A DNA stretch of 64,000 bases from an uncultured Caulobacterales bacterium (GTDB taxonomy: Bacteria > Pseudomonadota > Alphaproteobacteria > Caulobacterales > Maricaulaceae): assembly GCA_938009235.1 (NCBI GenBank), contig CALLIK010000001.1:49418-113417 (forward strand), given 5' to 3'. Each line of letters starts with the position of its first letter. Positions within the stretch are counted from its first letter, which is position 1. The position numbers and the translations under genes are program-made. Shown piece by piece: positions 17,089 to 24,627 of this stretch. A model generated the notes under the pieces. It did not search any database. It saw only the letters and a program-made list of their open reading frames with translations, and was not told the origin of the DNA.

Positions 17089-18594
17089 TTAGATGATCGC
17101 GCAGACTGTCTTCTCTTCCAGATAGTTTTCAATCGCCTGTGCGCCGCTATCACGGCCCCAGCCTGATTGTTTCATGCCGCCAATGGGCAGGCTGGCATCA
17201 TACATTGCATGGGAATTAATCCAGACTGTGCCTGCGCGAATGTCAGCGGCTAAGCGGTGTGCGCTTGAGAGGCTTTCCGTCCAAATACTAGCCGCAAGAC
17301 CATATTGCGAGTTATTGGATAAATCCGTCACTTCGGAAATGTCATCAAAGGCTGTACAGGTGATGACAGGACCAAAGACCTCTTCTTGGACGATTTCCAT
17401 GCTTTGCTTCACATCGGCAATTACAGTTGGACTGATGAAGCAGTTGTCGCGTTCACCGCCCGTTACGATGCTTGCGCCCGCTTTCTTTGCGCGCTCAATA
17501 AAACCGCTAACGCTATCGGCTTGAACCGCGCTCACTAAGGGCCCCATTTGTGTTGTTGGATTAAGGCCATGACCTAGCTTCATTGCACTGGCGGCTTCAG
17601 ACACGCCGTCGACGACTTTATCAAACACGCTGCGATGCGCATAGAGGCGGGAGCCTGCGATGCAAACCTGACCACCATTGAAGAAAATCGCATTGGCTGC
17701 GCCGGGAATGGCGAGGTCTAAATCGGCATCACCTAGAATAACGACAGGTGATTTCCCGCCGAGCTCTAATGTGACCTTTTTCATGTTGCCTTTTGCACTG
17801 TCCAGAATGGCGCGTCCCGTATTGGTGGAGCCTGTGAAGGATACTTTATCCACGTCCATATGGGCCGCTAGAGCTGCGCCTGCTGTATGGCCGTAACCTG
17901 TGATGATGTTGAGAACGCCGGGCGGGAAACCTGCGTCGATGAAAAGCTCGCCCAATCTGATTGCGGTGAGGGACGTATTCTCTGCGGGTTTCAACACCAC
18001 TGTGCAGCCTGCTGCGAGAGCGGGTGCAAGTTTCATAGCGGTGAGCACTAACGGCGAGTTCCAAGGTACAATCGCCGCAACAACGCCGATGGCTTCTTTG
18101 CTTGTATAGGCAAAAACCTTCTTACCTTCGGGTTGGTAATTTATGGATGATGGGATTGTGGCGCCTTGGATTTTAGTCGCCATTCCACCGAAGTAACGAA
18201 ACTGCTCGGCCGCACCTGGTATTTCTGCCCAACGACCCACGTAGAGTGGCTTGCCTTGGTCCAGGGTTTCAAGCTCGGCAAGTTCGTCAATATTGGCTTC
18301 TATTAACTCCGCCATTTTCCATAATAATTTTCCGCGTGCCGCAGGCGTCATGCTCGCCCATTCGCCAGTCTTGAAAGCAGCGCGTGCGGCCTTTACGGCT
18401 GCATCAACATCAGTCTTTGAGCCTGCTTGAATATAGGCGAGCGTTTCTCCTGTCGCAGGATCAAGGCTTGGGATTGGATCTGAATTGGCACTCTCTATCC
18501 ATTCATTATTGATGAGATGTCGTTTCGTTTTGGACTTTAGAAAAACGAGTGAGCCAGGTTGTATTGGGCCGGGATTAGAAACGGAAATTTTCAT
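17089..18594 (-). CDS. NAD(P)-dependent aldehyde dehydrogenase
   Basis: A 501-residue ALDH superfamily enzyme. Seen in order: PWNSPLVLTAMKLAPALAAG with the catalytic-Asn region, FTGSTNTGR nucleotide loop, the general-base motif ELGGKSP, and the nucleophile in NGGQVCIAGSR. The C-terminal PIGGMKQSGWGRDSG is also standard. AAGGAC lies eight bases before the ATG. It is convergent with the SDR and divergent from the second methyltransferase, so it shares the 18595-18776 control region. It would oxidise an aldehyde intermediate to the acid. Confidence 0.95.
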   Translation of the reverse strand: MKISVSNPGPIQPGSLVFLKSKTKRHLINNEWIESANSDPIPSLDPATGETLAYIQAGSKTDVDAAVKAARAAFKTGEWASMTPAARGKLLWKMAELIEANIDELAELETLDQGKPLYVGRWAEIPGAAEQFRYFGGMATKIQGATIPSSINYQPEGKKVFAYTSKEAIGVVAAIVPWNSPLVLTAMKLAPALAAGCTVVLKPAENTSLTAIRLGELFIDAGFPPGVLNIITGYGHTAGAALAAHMDVDKVSFTGSTNTGRAILDSAKGNMKKVTLELGGKSPVVILGDADLDLAIPGAANAIFFNGGQVCIAGSRLYAHRSVFDKVVDGVSEAASAMKLGHGLNPTTQMGPLVSAVQADSVSGFIERAKKAGASIVTGGERDNCFISPTVIADVKQSMEIVQEEVFGPVITCTAFDDISEVTDLSNNSQYGLAASIWTESLSSAHRLAADIRAGTVWINSHAMYDASLPIGGMKQSGWGRDSGAQAIENYLEEKTVCAII

Positions 18595-18776
18595 GTTTGG
18601 GTCCTTGTGCCTAGTTACGACGTTAAAGCGCTAATTTAACTGAGACTACTGATATATTAGAGGGGAGGATAAAATGTGCAAAAGAACTAGATTTATCACC
18701 AAGTGGTCAATTGCAATGAATCTCCAACTGACTACGCATGAGATTGTAACCTGTTTCCAACTTAAATGGAGTTCGT
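18595..18776. promoter_or_regulatory. Divergent promoter region (ALDH / methyltransferase 2)
   Basis: A 182-bp region between divergent genes. GTTAAA (18622-18627) and TTTAAC (18635-18640) form a 6-bp inverted repeat with a 7-bp spacer that could be an operator. GGAG at about 18763 serves the rightward gene. No other element is clear. Confidence 0.35.
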
Positions 18777-19991
18777 ATGTCGGATAGTGCGCTAAATACA
18801 TTTCAACAAATTAGTCACCCTATTTTGCCGGAAGCGACGGCAGACGAACTTTCTCGGCAAGAATTCGTCAAAAGCCTAAAGTCTTACATCCAAAGCGATA
18901 TTCTACCTGGTCTAAAGCTCTCTTATGATGTGCGTAGCGCGCCAGCATATGCCAAAGAGAATGGTGAGCTTCCTAAGGACCGTTGGGCTGTACGTAAGGC
19001 CATGAAGCACGATCCATATTTTCAAGGCTATGTGTCTTTACAACGTATTAGTCAGGAACTGATGTGGCGGTCTGTGATTGAGAGCGTAGATCGCCAATTG
19101 CCTGAGCTGATTGCAAAGGTCGATACAATAAAGGGTGTTGGCGGAACGTTGGATTTGGATTCTCACTTTGAAGTGCCTCATTACGTTACAGCACTTGATA
19201 TTCATTGTATGCCTGGCGGCTATGCGGGCGTCGTAGCGGAAAATGATGTTGCGGCAGGGGCCGTATATGACCGCGGCGTCTATCTCTATGCTATGGGATA
19301 TATGGGGCCTTTCAATGATGATATGGGACGCTCGGTTTGTAACTATGTGACGCGTAAATTTCCCAAGTTTAAGCCAGAAAAAATTGTCGACTTGGGCTGC
19401 ACCGTAGGTCACTCCACTTTACCTTTTGCCGAAATGTTCCCCGATGCAGAGGTGCATGGTGTGGATGTTGGTGAAGCTACGCTCCGTTACGCACATGCGC
19501 GTGCCGAAGGTATGGGTCTGAAGGCGCATTTCACGCAGCAAGACGCAGCCTCTATGAAGTATGAGGATAATTCTTTCGATCTCGTCGTGTCTCATATTTT
19601 GCTGCACGAAACGTCAGGCAAAGCTATCGGTGAGGTTTTCAAGGAGTGTTACCGTATCTTGAAACCGGGTGGATTAATGATCCATGCTGACCTTCCACCA
19701 TTTGGCGATATGGATGCGTATCAGCAGTTCATTTTGGATAATGAGACATATTATAATAATGAGCCTTTCTGGGGCGCGATGCGTGATTTGGACCAAATCC
19801 AACTGAGTGTTGAGGCTGGCTTTGATCGTGAAGCTGTGTCTTTTGATACGGCGCCAATGGCGATCATGGAATTCGCAATGGCGGATGAGAGCTACAGCGA
19901 AGAGAAGGCTAAAGAATTGTCAGAGCGCGAATTTGAAGCCGGCGAATATGCACCCGGTGGGGGCTGGGAAGTCCTGATTGCACGCAAATAG
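18777..19991 (+). CDS. Class I SAM-dependent methyltransferase with N-terminal extension (paralogue 2)
   Basis: A 404-residue paralogue of the enzyme at 10509. The N-terminal 200 residues share RWAVRKAMKHDP and DIHCMPGGYAG with it; the Rossmann part shows VDLGCTVGHSTLPFA, VHGVDVGEATLRYAHARA, SFDLVVSHILLHE, YRILKPGGLMIHADLPPFG and YNNEPFWGAM. The glycines of motif I are kept, so SAM binding is likely. A GGAG ribosome site precedes the ATG. It is followed 33 bases later by a second small partner protein and then by a TonB-dependent receptor. The two copies are diverged enough to act on different substrates or steps. Confidence 0.86.
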   Translation: MSDSALNTFQQISHPILPEATADELSRQEFVKSLKSYIQSDILPGLKLSYDVRSAPAYAKENGELPKDRWAVRKAMKHDPYFQGYVSLQRISQELMWRSVIESVDRQLPELIAKVDTIKGVGGTLDLDSHFEVPHYVTALDIHCMPGGYAGVVAENDVAAGAVYDRGVYLYAMGYMGPFNDDMGRSVCNYVTRKFPKFKPEKIVDLGCTVGHSTLPFAEMFPDAEVHGVDVGEATLRYAHARAEGMGLKAHFTQQDAASMKYEDNSFDLVVSHILLHETSGKAIGEVFKECYRILKPGGLMIHADLPPFGDMDAYQQFILDNETYYNNEPFWGAMRDLDQIQLSVEAGFDREAVSFDTAPMAIMEFAMADESYSEEKAKELSEREFEAGEYAPGGGWEVLIARK

Positions 19992-20024
19992 GCCTGACCT
20001 TTTAATTCAAATACGGAAAATAAT

Positions 20025-20366
20025 ATGACTGTTACGAAAACGGTTCGCGGTAAGCGACCAAAAATATATGACCACCAAGGTCTTGATCATCTCATGGCGA
20101 TCACAACGGCCCTTGTTCAGGAAGTCGCTGTTTTGAGGGATCGTATTGACCTCGTTGAGCGCGTAGCGGAGTCCAAGGGTGTCATCATTCAAGATGAGAT
20201 TGAGGCGTTTACTTTGCAGCAAAATGATCTTGAGGCGCGTGAGCTATGGCGTACAAAATACCTTGGGCGGATCTATGCGATTTTCGAGCAAGAGGCTGCA
20301 GAGCTGGCAGCGAAAGAGACGTCCGTTAAGTATCAAGAAACTCTAGATCACATCGCAAAGTCGTAG
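20025..20366 (+). CDS. Small helical partner of the methyltransferase (paralogue 2)
   Basis: A 113-residue helical protein homologous to the one at 11712: RGKRPKIYDHQGLDHLMAI, a heptad-like helix with VAVLRDRIDLVERV, ESKGVIIQDEIE, and a Glu/Ala-rich C-terminal helix. The conservation of both gene order and sequence in two copies 8 kb apart supports a functional unit with the upstream methyltransferase. No family name recognised. Confidence 0.75.
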   Translation: MTVTKTVRGKRPKIYDHQGLDHLMAITTALVQEVAVLRDRIDLVERVAESKGVIIQDEIEAFTLQQNDLEARELWRTKYLGRIYAIFEQEAAELAAKETSVKYQETLDHIAKS

Positions 20367-20667
20367 ACATTCCTGTTTTAAATGGAAATTATAGTCTTGG
20401 TATTTTCGAAAAATATTTAATTCTTCTCGGGCTTTACAGTGTGTTGTGGGCCTAATTTATTTGGGTCAAAAGAGCCCTGAACTGTCTTCCGATCAAGGCT
20501 TCTATAGGGGTGAAATTGTCGCAAAAATACACATTTTTTATCCACCAAGCGACTAAAAAATGAAAACCAAGTATTAGGCATGTTGGTGACTGATAGCAAA
20601 GTTAACAGAGGGTATAGAAAATATCCAAGTGCGGATGAATTCGCGAAGCATGTTTTAGGAGGACATA
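20367..20667. other. Intergenic region before the first TonB receptor
   Basis: About 300 bp with no convincing gene on either strand. It probably carries the promoter and leader of the receptor gene. AGGAGG at 20657-20662 is a strong ribosome site for it. No TTGTATACAA-like GntR site is visible here. Confidence 0.45.
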
Positions 20668-23076
20668 ATGCCAATTTCCAAGGGGACTAATTCATCGCAG
20701 AGAGGGCGCGCGATTGCAGCGCCAATGTTGGCGTCCGCCAGTGCTTTTGCTATTCTATTTACGGCTGCGCCTGTCATGGCTCAGACTTCGGGCACGAACT
20801 TCGATGATGATACTATTGTCGTGACGGCGCGGAAACGCGAAGAGTCTCTGCAGGACGTGCCTTTGGCAATTTCGGCGTTTGATGCCGATGACATTTCTAA
20901 GAAAGGTCTTCAAGAATTAGAAGACGTTGCATTATTGACTCCTGGCCTAACCTTCGAAGATTACTCGAGCGGTGGCTTCGGCACGCCTATTATTCGCGGC
21001 GCAGCGCAGTTCTCTTTAGACAGCCTAGAGCAAAACGTTGCGACATTTATTGATGGTGTTTACATTCCGCGTTCATATGCTGTGGATGCAGGAACAGACT
21101 CTTTGGAAAGAATAGAAGTTGTCAAAGGGCCTCAAAGTGCGCTTTACGGGGCGAACGCTTTCATCGGTGCCATTAACTATGTCACACGTAAGGCTGATCT
21201 CGATAAATCTTATGGCGATGTTAAAGTCACAGTGGGTGATGATAAGAGATTTGATGTTTCGGGTTCAGGTAGCATTCCACTGGTTCCGGGTAAATTAGCG
21301 ATAAAAGTTGACGCTAAGCACAGCCAATATGACGGAGACTGGGAAAACGATCATCCTGCAGCAGATACTTATGAAGGTCAGGGCACCGAAGGTAATCTAG
21401 GTGGCTGGAACAACCAATCCTATGGTTTGTCTGTCGTGGCTGAACCTACAGATTCTGTAAGCTTTGATTTTGGTTACCGCAACATCCAGAAAGATGTTGA
21501 AAGTCGGGCGCAGACTAGACTTGGTGCAGGTACGAGCGATTTGAACTGTGGTAACGCATTCTTCTTTAACCCAGCCAACCCAAAAATATTCTGTGGTGAG
21601 TTACCGGGTACGCCCGTGTTGCCAAATTCGACGGGTGACTTAGAGGAAACTGGCTTTGCTGTTGACCCTAGATCCTATGCAGAGACAGAGACGGAAATAT
21701 TGCGGGCAGCTGTTTCGATAGATTTGACCGACGCGATTAGTACGTCTTATCAATTTGCGAACATTACTGCTGAAACATTTGCACCGGGCAACGCAGATAG
21801 AGACGCTCTTTCTGGAACACTTCCGTTTGGAAGCGCTGCGGGCAGCGAAGCTAACTTCTTTACTGTTTTACCAGCTGGTGGCTTTGATTACACATCTCAT
21901 GAGCTGCGTTTAGATTACACAAGCGACGGCGGTATATTCGTGATGGTTGGTGGTTTCCGTTCCGACGGAGAGGATCGTGACGAAGGACAAGCTGGATATG
22001 CTGCGCCTCTATATACTCAAAGCATAGAGCCTATTACCGCGAGTGACATTACGCCAAATGACAACTTGATCGAAACTGAAACTACTGCGATTTTTGCACA
22101 GGTCGATATTCCTCTAATCGGAGATAGTTTATCTCTATCGGCCGAAGGTCGTTATGCGTGGGATGAGATTACCGGATCAGATACGACCGGTGAATATGTC
22201 TATGATAACAGCTATTTTGTTCCCCGTGTGTCTTTGGATTACAAATTGGGAGCGAATAATCTCCTATACGCATCGGCCGCCAAGGGCGTGAAGTCAGGCG
22301 GGGTTAACGCTGCCGTCGTACGTCCATTTGTATTTTTTGGCCCTTTTAACGCACTTACTGATGAAGACCGATTCTTTGATGACGACGAAAACATCTCTTA
22401 TGAAATTGGGTCAAAAAACAGCTTCATGGATGGGCGTTTTCTATTCAATGCCGCAGCATATTATATCGACTGGAAAAATTTACAGGTCTCGGTTACGGCT
22501 GATGATGCGTCAGTAACGGCTACAACGGCGCTGATCACGGACAATTTGGGTTCAGCAACTTCTAAAGGTATTGAGGTTGATGCGAGCTTTAAAGTGACCG
22601 ACGGCATAACGTTGGATGGCGGGCTTGCTCTTAATGATGCAACCTATGACGATGATGTTATATCTCAACGTATTGTTCGTGCAGGACTATGTGATGATGT
22701 TGTTTGCGCGAGTGATGGCTCTGTTGGAGGTAATAAACTTCCTAGAAGTTCAGATGTTCAATGGAATATTGGGGCACAGTATGATGGTTCATTGAGCAGT
22801 GACATGGAGTATTTCGTGCGTGCAGACTTGGCTGGTCAATCTGAACAGTTTGTAGCCGAACTAAATTTGGCGACTATACCGTCTCGCGCTCTTTTAAACC
22901 TTCGCGCGGGTGTCACTAAGGGCAACGTGTCTGCAGATTTTTGGGTTACGAATGCAACAGATGAAGAATATGTTTCGAACGCATTCTATATCCCGAGCCC
23001 ATTCTTTGTTGATTATGTTCCAACTTATGGGAACAAACGCCGTATTGGTGTGACCCTAGGTTACACATTCGATTGA
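20668..23076 (+). CDS. TonB-dependent outer-membrane receptor (1)
   Basis: An 802-residue outer-membrane transporter. The signal peptide ends near PVMAQ; the TonB box region DDTIVVTARKREESLQDVP follows; the plug domain runs to about residue 180 (IRGAAQFS, ERIEVVKGPQSALYGANA), and the rest is the 22-strand barrel ending VTLGYTFD. The sequence type (VTARKREESLQDVPLAIS) is the expanded sphingomonad/Caulobacterales class that imports carbon substrates rather than only siderophores. It stands between the methyltransferase-2 cassette and a VOC protein plus GntR regulator, so it should import the island's substrate. Confidence 0.94.
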   Translation: MPISKGTNSSQRGRAIAAPMLASASAFAILFTAAPVMAQTSGTNFDDDTIVVTARKREESLQDVPLAISAFDADDISKKGLQELEDVALLTPGLTFEDYSSGGFGTPIIRGAAQFSLDSLEQNVATFIDGVYIPRSYAVDAGTDSLERIEVVKGPQSALYGANAFIGAINYVTRKADLDKSYGDVKVTVGDDKRFDVSGSGSIPLVPGKLAIKVDAKHSQYDGDWENDHPAADTYEGQGTEGNLGGWNNQSYGLSVVAEPTDSVSFDFGYRNIQKDVESRAQTRLGAGTSDLNCGNAFFFNPANPKIFCGELPGTPVLPNSTGDLEETGFAVDPRSYAETETEILRAAVSIDLTDAISTSYQFANITAETFAPGNADRDALSGTLPFGSAAGSEANFFTVLPAGGFDYTSHELRLDYTSDGGIFVMVGGFRSDGEDRDEGQAGYAAPLYTQSIEPITASDITPNDNLIETETTAIFAQVDIPLIGDSLSLSAEGRYAWDEITGSDTTGEYVYDNSYFVPRVSLDYKLGANNLLYASAAKGVKSGGVNAAVVRPFVFFGPFNALTDEDRFFDDDENISYEIGSKNSFMDGRFLFNAAAYYIDWKNLQVSVTADDASVTATTALITDNLGSATSKGIEVDASFKVTDGITLDGGLALNDATYDDDVISQRIVRAGLCDDVVCASDGSVGGNKLPRSSDVQWNIGAQYDGSLSSDMEYFVRADLAGQSEQFVAELNLATIPSRALLNLRAGVTKGNVSADFWVTNATDEEYVSNAFYIPSPFFVDYVPTYGNKRRIGVTLGYTFD

Positions 23077-23080
23077 TTTG

Positions 23081-23147
23081 AAGGTAGCGGGGGCGCTACT
23101 TTCTTATTCTGAGGAAGCCGGTTCTCTTTGCGGGGGCCGGCTTTTTC
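23081..23147 (+). terminator. Tandem terminator hairpins after TonB receptor 1
   Basis: First hairpin GTAGCG/CGCTAC (23084-23099) followed by TTTCTT. A second, AAGCCGG at about 23115 pairs with CCGGCTT at about 23137-23143 before TTTTT. They follow the receptor stop at 23076. Confidence 0.7.
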
Positions 23148-23240
23148 TATACATATAAAGCCGGCTTCATTACCATAAGCGCGGTTTTTATATCCCTGAT
23201 TTCACTTGATGAAACCATAAATAGGGCTGATCGTAACTAG

Positions 23241-23657
23241 ATGATTTCTCCTATATCCATCCACCATATAAATTTCATCGTGTCTGATCTTGAAGATAGT
23301 GTCGCCAAATACAGTCGTATTTTGAATTTAGGGCCATTTGACTTTGACTCACTGCCAGACAGAGGCGCAAGAACAGCTCGGGTAAAGCTAGGTGAATCAT
23401 GGTTAGTTTTAGTGTGTCCAACGCGGCTTGATTCAGTACCTGGGCAGTTCTTGGCGGCTCACGGGGAAGGGTTTTTTCTTCTGTCTTTCGGTGTGAGTGA
23501 TTTGGAGGCAGCCCTTAAACATTATGAAATCGCTGGAATAGTTGAGCTTGGCTCTAAAGTGAGAAGCGGTTTGATGGACTGGCGAGTTTTTGATTTGCAA
23601 ACTGAAGAGGCTTTAGGAGTGAAATTCCATCTAACAGAAGTGAATGTTGATCTCTAA
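23241..23657 (+). CDS. Single-domain VOC/glyoxalase-like protein
   Basis: A 138-residue VOC protein: ISIHHINFIVSDLEDSVAKY opening strand-helix with a possible metal His, ILNLGPFDFDSLP loop, LVLVCPTRL strand, and a second half-module (FFLLSFGVSDLEAALKHYE). It resembles the methylmalonyl-CoA epimerase and glyoxalase branch in size and layout, but substrate is undefined. It lies between TonB receptor 1 and the GntR gene on the same strand. Confidence 0.75.
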   Translation: MISPISIHHINFIVSDLEDSVAKYSRILNLGPFDFDSLPDRGARTARVKLGESWLVLVCPTRLDSVPGQFLAAHGEGFFLLSFGVSDLEAALKHYEIAGIVELGSKVRSGLMDWRVFDLQTEEALGVKFHLTEVNVDL

Positions 23658-23699
23658 TCTGTCTCGATGCGGGTCTCAGTTAGAGTTGAAGCCAAAGGA

Positions 23700-23724
23700 G
23701 GCCCAAAGTAAGAGGCCTTTGGGC
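23700..23724 (+). terminator. Hairpin after the VOC gene
   Basis: GCCCAAAG and CTTTGGGC form an 8-bp stem around a short loop, about 45 bp after the stop at 23657. There is no long T-run, so it is a weak candidate terminator. Confidence 0.4.
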
Positions 23725-23758
23725 ATTCAGTTTCAAACATTTTGACGGCCCTAATTGA

Positions 23759-23768
23759 TTGTATACAA
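23759..23768. promoter_or_regulatory. GntR operator candidate 1
   Basis: TTGTATACAA, a perfect 10-bp palindrome, lies 51 bp upstream of the GntR start. The same core recurs downstream of the gene at 24518-24527. FadR/FCD-type GntR proteins commonly bind TTGTATACAA-like palindromes, so autoregulation is likely. Confidence 0.7.
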
Positions 23769-23818
23769 ATTTATACCGTCCCAGTTGTTGTCTAGTGAAT
23801 AGATAGGAAGTGTTTTAA

Positions 23819-24472
23819 ATGTCTGGTGCATCAGAAAAAGCCTATGTGAGTATCAGAAACCGCCTTCTTGGAGGTGAGTTTCCCGCTGGATCGCGTTTGA
23901 GTGAAAGCGAGTTGTCTGAGAGTTGCGGCGTAAGTAGAACGCCTGTTCGAGAAGCGCTCCGCCGGCTCGCTCAAGAGTATTTTGTAAGAATAGAACCTAA
24001 TCGCGGTGCCTTCGTTATTGATTGGAGCCGTGACGACATAATGGATATGTTTGAGATGAGGTCCATGATGGAGGGGCTAACAGCCCGTAAGGCTGCAGAA
24101 CGAGCGAGCATGGCGCAAATTGATTTAATGAAGGCAATAATCAAGCGAATTGATGATGTTGCTGAGGGTGGTGGCCCCGAAATGCGGGACTCTTTTCTAA
24201 CGCTCAATCGACAATTTCATGACACTATTTTTGAAGCGTCAGGAAGTCCAAAACTAACTGAAATCATTTCGCGCTTTGTTGAGCAGGCCGTCATTGTTCG
24301 AACGGCGGCTCAGTATTCTGCTTATGATATAGTCCGTAGTAATCAACAGCATAAAGAACTCCTTAGTGCGATCGAAAAGCGCAATGGGATGTTAGCAGAA
24401 ATCATTATGCGGTCTCATATTTTGACTGCTGGAGAGCGTTACCATAATAACTACATGCCCAATGAAGCCTAG
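23819..24472 (+). CDS. GntR-family regulator, FadR/FCD subfamily
   Basis: A 217-residue regulator. Residues about 1-70 are the winged HTH (AYVSIRNRLLGGEFPAGSRL, SESELSESCGVSRTPVREAL), and residues about 80-205 the helical FCD ligand-binding domain (MFEMRSMMEGLTARKAAER, RQFHDTIFEASGSPKL, NQQHKELLSAIEKRN) with His residues suited to metal-assisted carboxylate sensing. This subfamily usually represses catabolic genes until an organic acid binds. Palindromes at 23759 and 24515 flank the gene, and the second lies in front of TonB receptor 2, so both are likely targets. Confidence 0.93.
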   Translation: MSGASEKAYVSIRNRLLGGEFPAGSRLSESELSESCGVSRTPVREALRRLAQEYFVRIEPNRGAFVIDWSRDDIMDMFEMRSMMEGLTARKAAERASMAQIDLMKAIIKRIDDVAEGGGPEMRDSFLTLNRQFHDTIFEASGSPKLTEIISRFVEQAVIVRTAAQYSAYDIVRSNQQHKELLSAIEKRNGMLAEIIMRSHILTAGERYHNNYMPNEA

Positions 24473-24514
24473 GTATTACCCGTTTTAATATAGAACTACC
24501 TAGACTCGCTTTCC

Positions 24515-24530
24515 AAATTGTATACAATTT
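24515..24530. promoter_or_regulatory. GntR operator candidate 2
   Basis: AAATTGTATACAATTT is a perfect 16-bp palindrome with the TTGTATACAA core of site 1. It lies about 110 bp upstream of TonB receptor 2, where a repressor could block its promoter. Confidence 0.75.
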
Positions 24531-24627
24531 CCTTAACGAGCGTTAATTCGAATAGAATTGCAGTGAATGCAATCGGCGCGATCAACACCTTTCTCTGGCT
24601 TGGGTGAAGGTAAGAGGGATTTCTACA

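Noticed and set aside
20417..20674. An 85-codon minus-strand frame before TonB receptor 1
   Set aside because: No family resemblance, no convincing ribosome site, and it overlaps the receptor leader.
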